From JAGLSB01 sp023135955 (GTDB lineage Bacteria; Bacteroidota; Bacteroidia; Bacteroidales; GCA-2748055), in the NCBI GenBank assembly GCA_030673645.1, contig DAOVIO010000191.1, forward strand, positions 1 to 7,214: a stretch of 7,214 nucleotides of DNA. The letters run 5' to 3'. Below are positions 7,112 to 7,214 of the stretch, one piece after another. A model generated the notes under the pieces. The model ran no database searches and had not been told where the DNA came from. It saw only the letters and a program-made list of their open reading frames with translations. The position numbers and the translations under genes are program-made. How positions within the stretch are numbered: the stretch's first letter is position 1; each line of letters starts with the position of its first letter.

Positions 7112-7214
7112 TTAATTTCTACGTATGAAGATAAAATCTCCGCCCTCGTCCCCGGCATTACTAACAACTCCAAATTGAGGGATATTTTGAGAATTGTTTA
7201 AAACAGCTGGTTTG
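7112..7214 (-). CDS. Possible C-terminal end of an unidentified gene entering from the right edge
   Basis: On the minus strand one frame is open from the window edge for 33 codons, ending at TAA (7112-7114). It reads as SQNIPQFGVVSNAGDEGG followed by DFIFIRRN at the end. The stretch is richer in G and C than the surrounding intergenic DNA, and its alternating hydrophobic and Gly/Asp composition looks protein-like. It is too short to assign to a family. If real, the gene converges on the nuclease gene. The other two minus-strand frames hit stops within the first 54 bases. The call is tentative. Confidence 0.3.
   Translation of the reverse strand, partial: KPAVLNNSQNIPQFGVVSNAGDEGGDFIFIRRN

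Noticed and set aside
1..7214. CRISPR arrays, tRNA or rRNA genes, insertion sequences or transposases
   Set aside because: I saw no regularly spaced repeats, no tRNA-like cloverleaf, no transposase-like frame and no long terminal inverted repeats.

Overview
This window looks like chromosomal DNA of a Bacteroidota (Bacteroidetes) bacterium. The evidence is a SusC/SusD outer-membrane nutrient-uptake pair, a perfect copy of the Bacteroidetes -7 promoter element (TAnnTTTG) and a remnant of a type IX secretion (T9SS) sorting domain. The DNA is AT-rich, most strongly between genes. I cannot name the genus.

Layout. Three genes lie on the minus strand, read from right to left: a SusC-like TonB-dependent transporter (2419-5592), its SusD-like lipoprotein partner 31 bases downstream (522-2387), and the N-terminal 122 codons of a sodium/solute symporter (SSS/SGLT family) that runs off the left edge (1-366). 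A strong hairpin at 450-488 separates susD from the symporter and is probably the terminator of the susCD transcript. On the plus strand, divergent from susC across a region of about 390 bases, is a secreted endonuclease I family nuclease (5986-6801). Its downstream sequence still encodes a recognisable T9SS C-terminal sorting domain, but in another frame and with an internal stop (to about 7021). The last 190 bases are AT-rich and may hold the 3' end of a minus-strand gene that enters from the right edge.

How it fits together. SusC and SusD form the usual lid-and-barrel complex that binds a substrate at the cell surface and imports it across the outer membrane with TonB energy. The symporter could take a resulting monomer across the inner membrane, which would make a two-membrane uptake route, but no enzyme or regulator in the window identifies the substrate. 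The nuclease is separately promoted and probably functionally independent.

The most interesting observation is the nuclease tail. A frameshift and a nonsense codon cut the sorting domain off an apparently intact catalytic domain. The protein would be exported by Sec but no longer sorted by T9SS, unless the frameshift is bypassed or is an assembly error. I see no undescribed multi-gene system, mobile element, CRISPR array or RNA gene.
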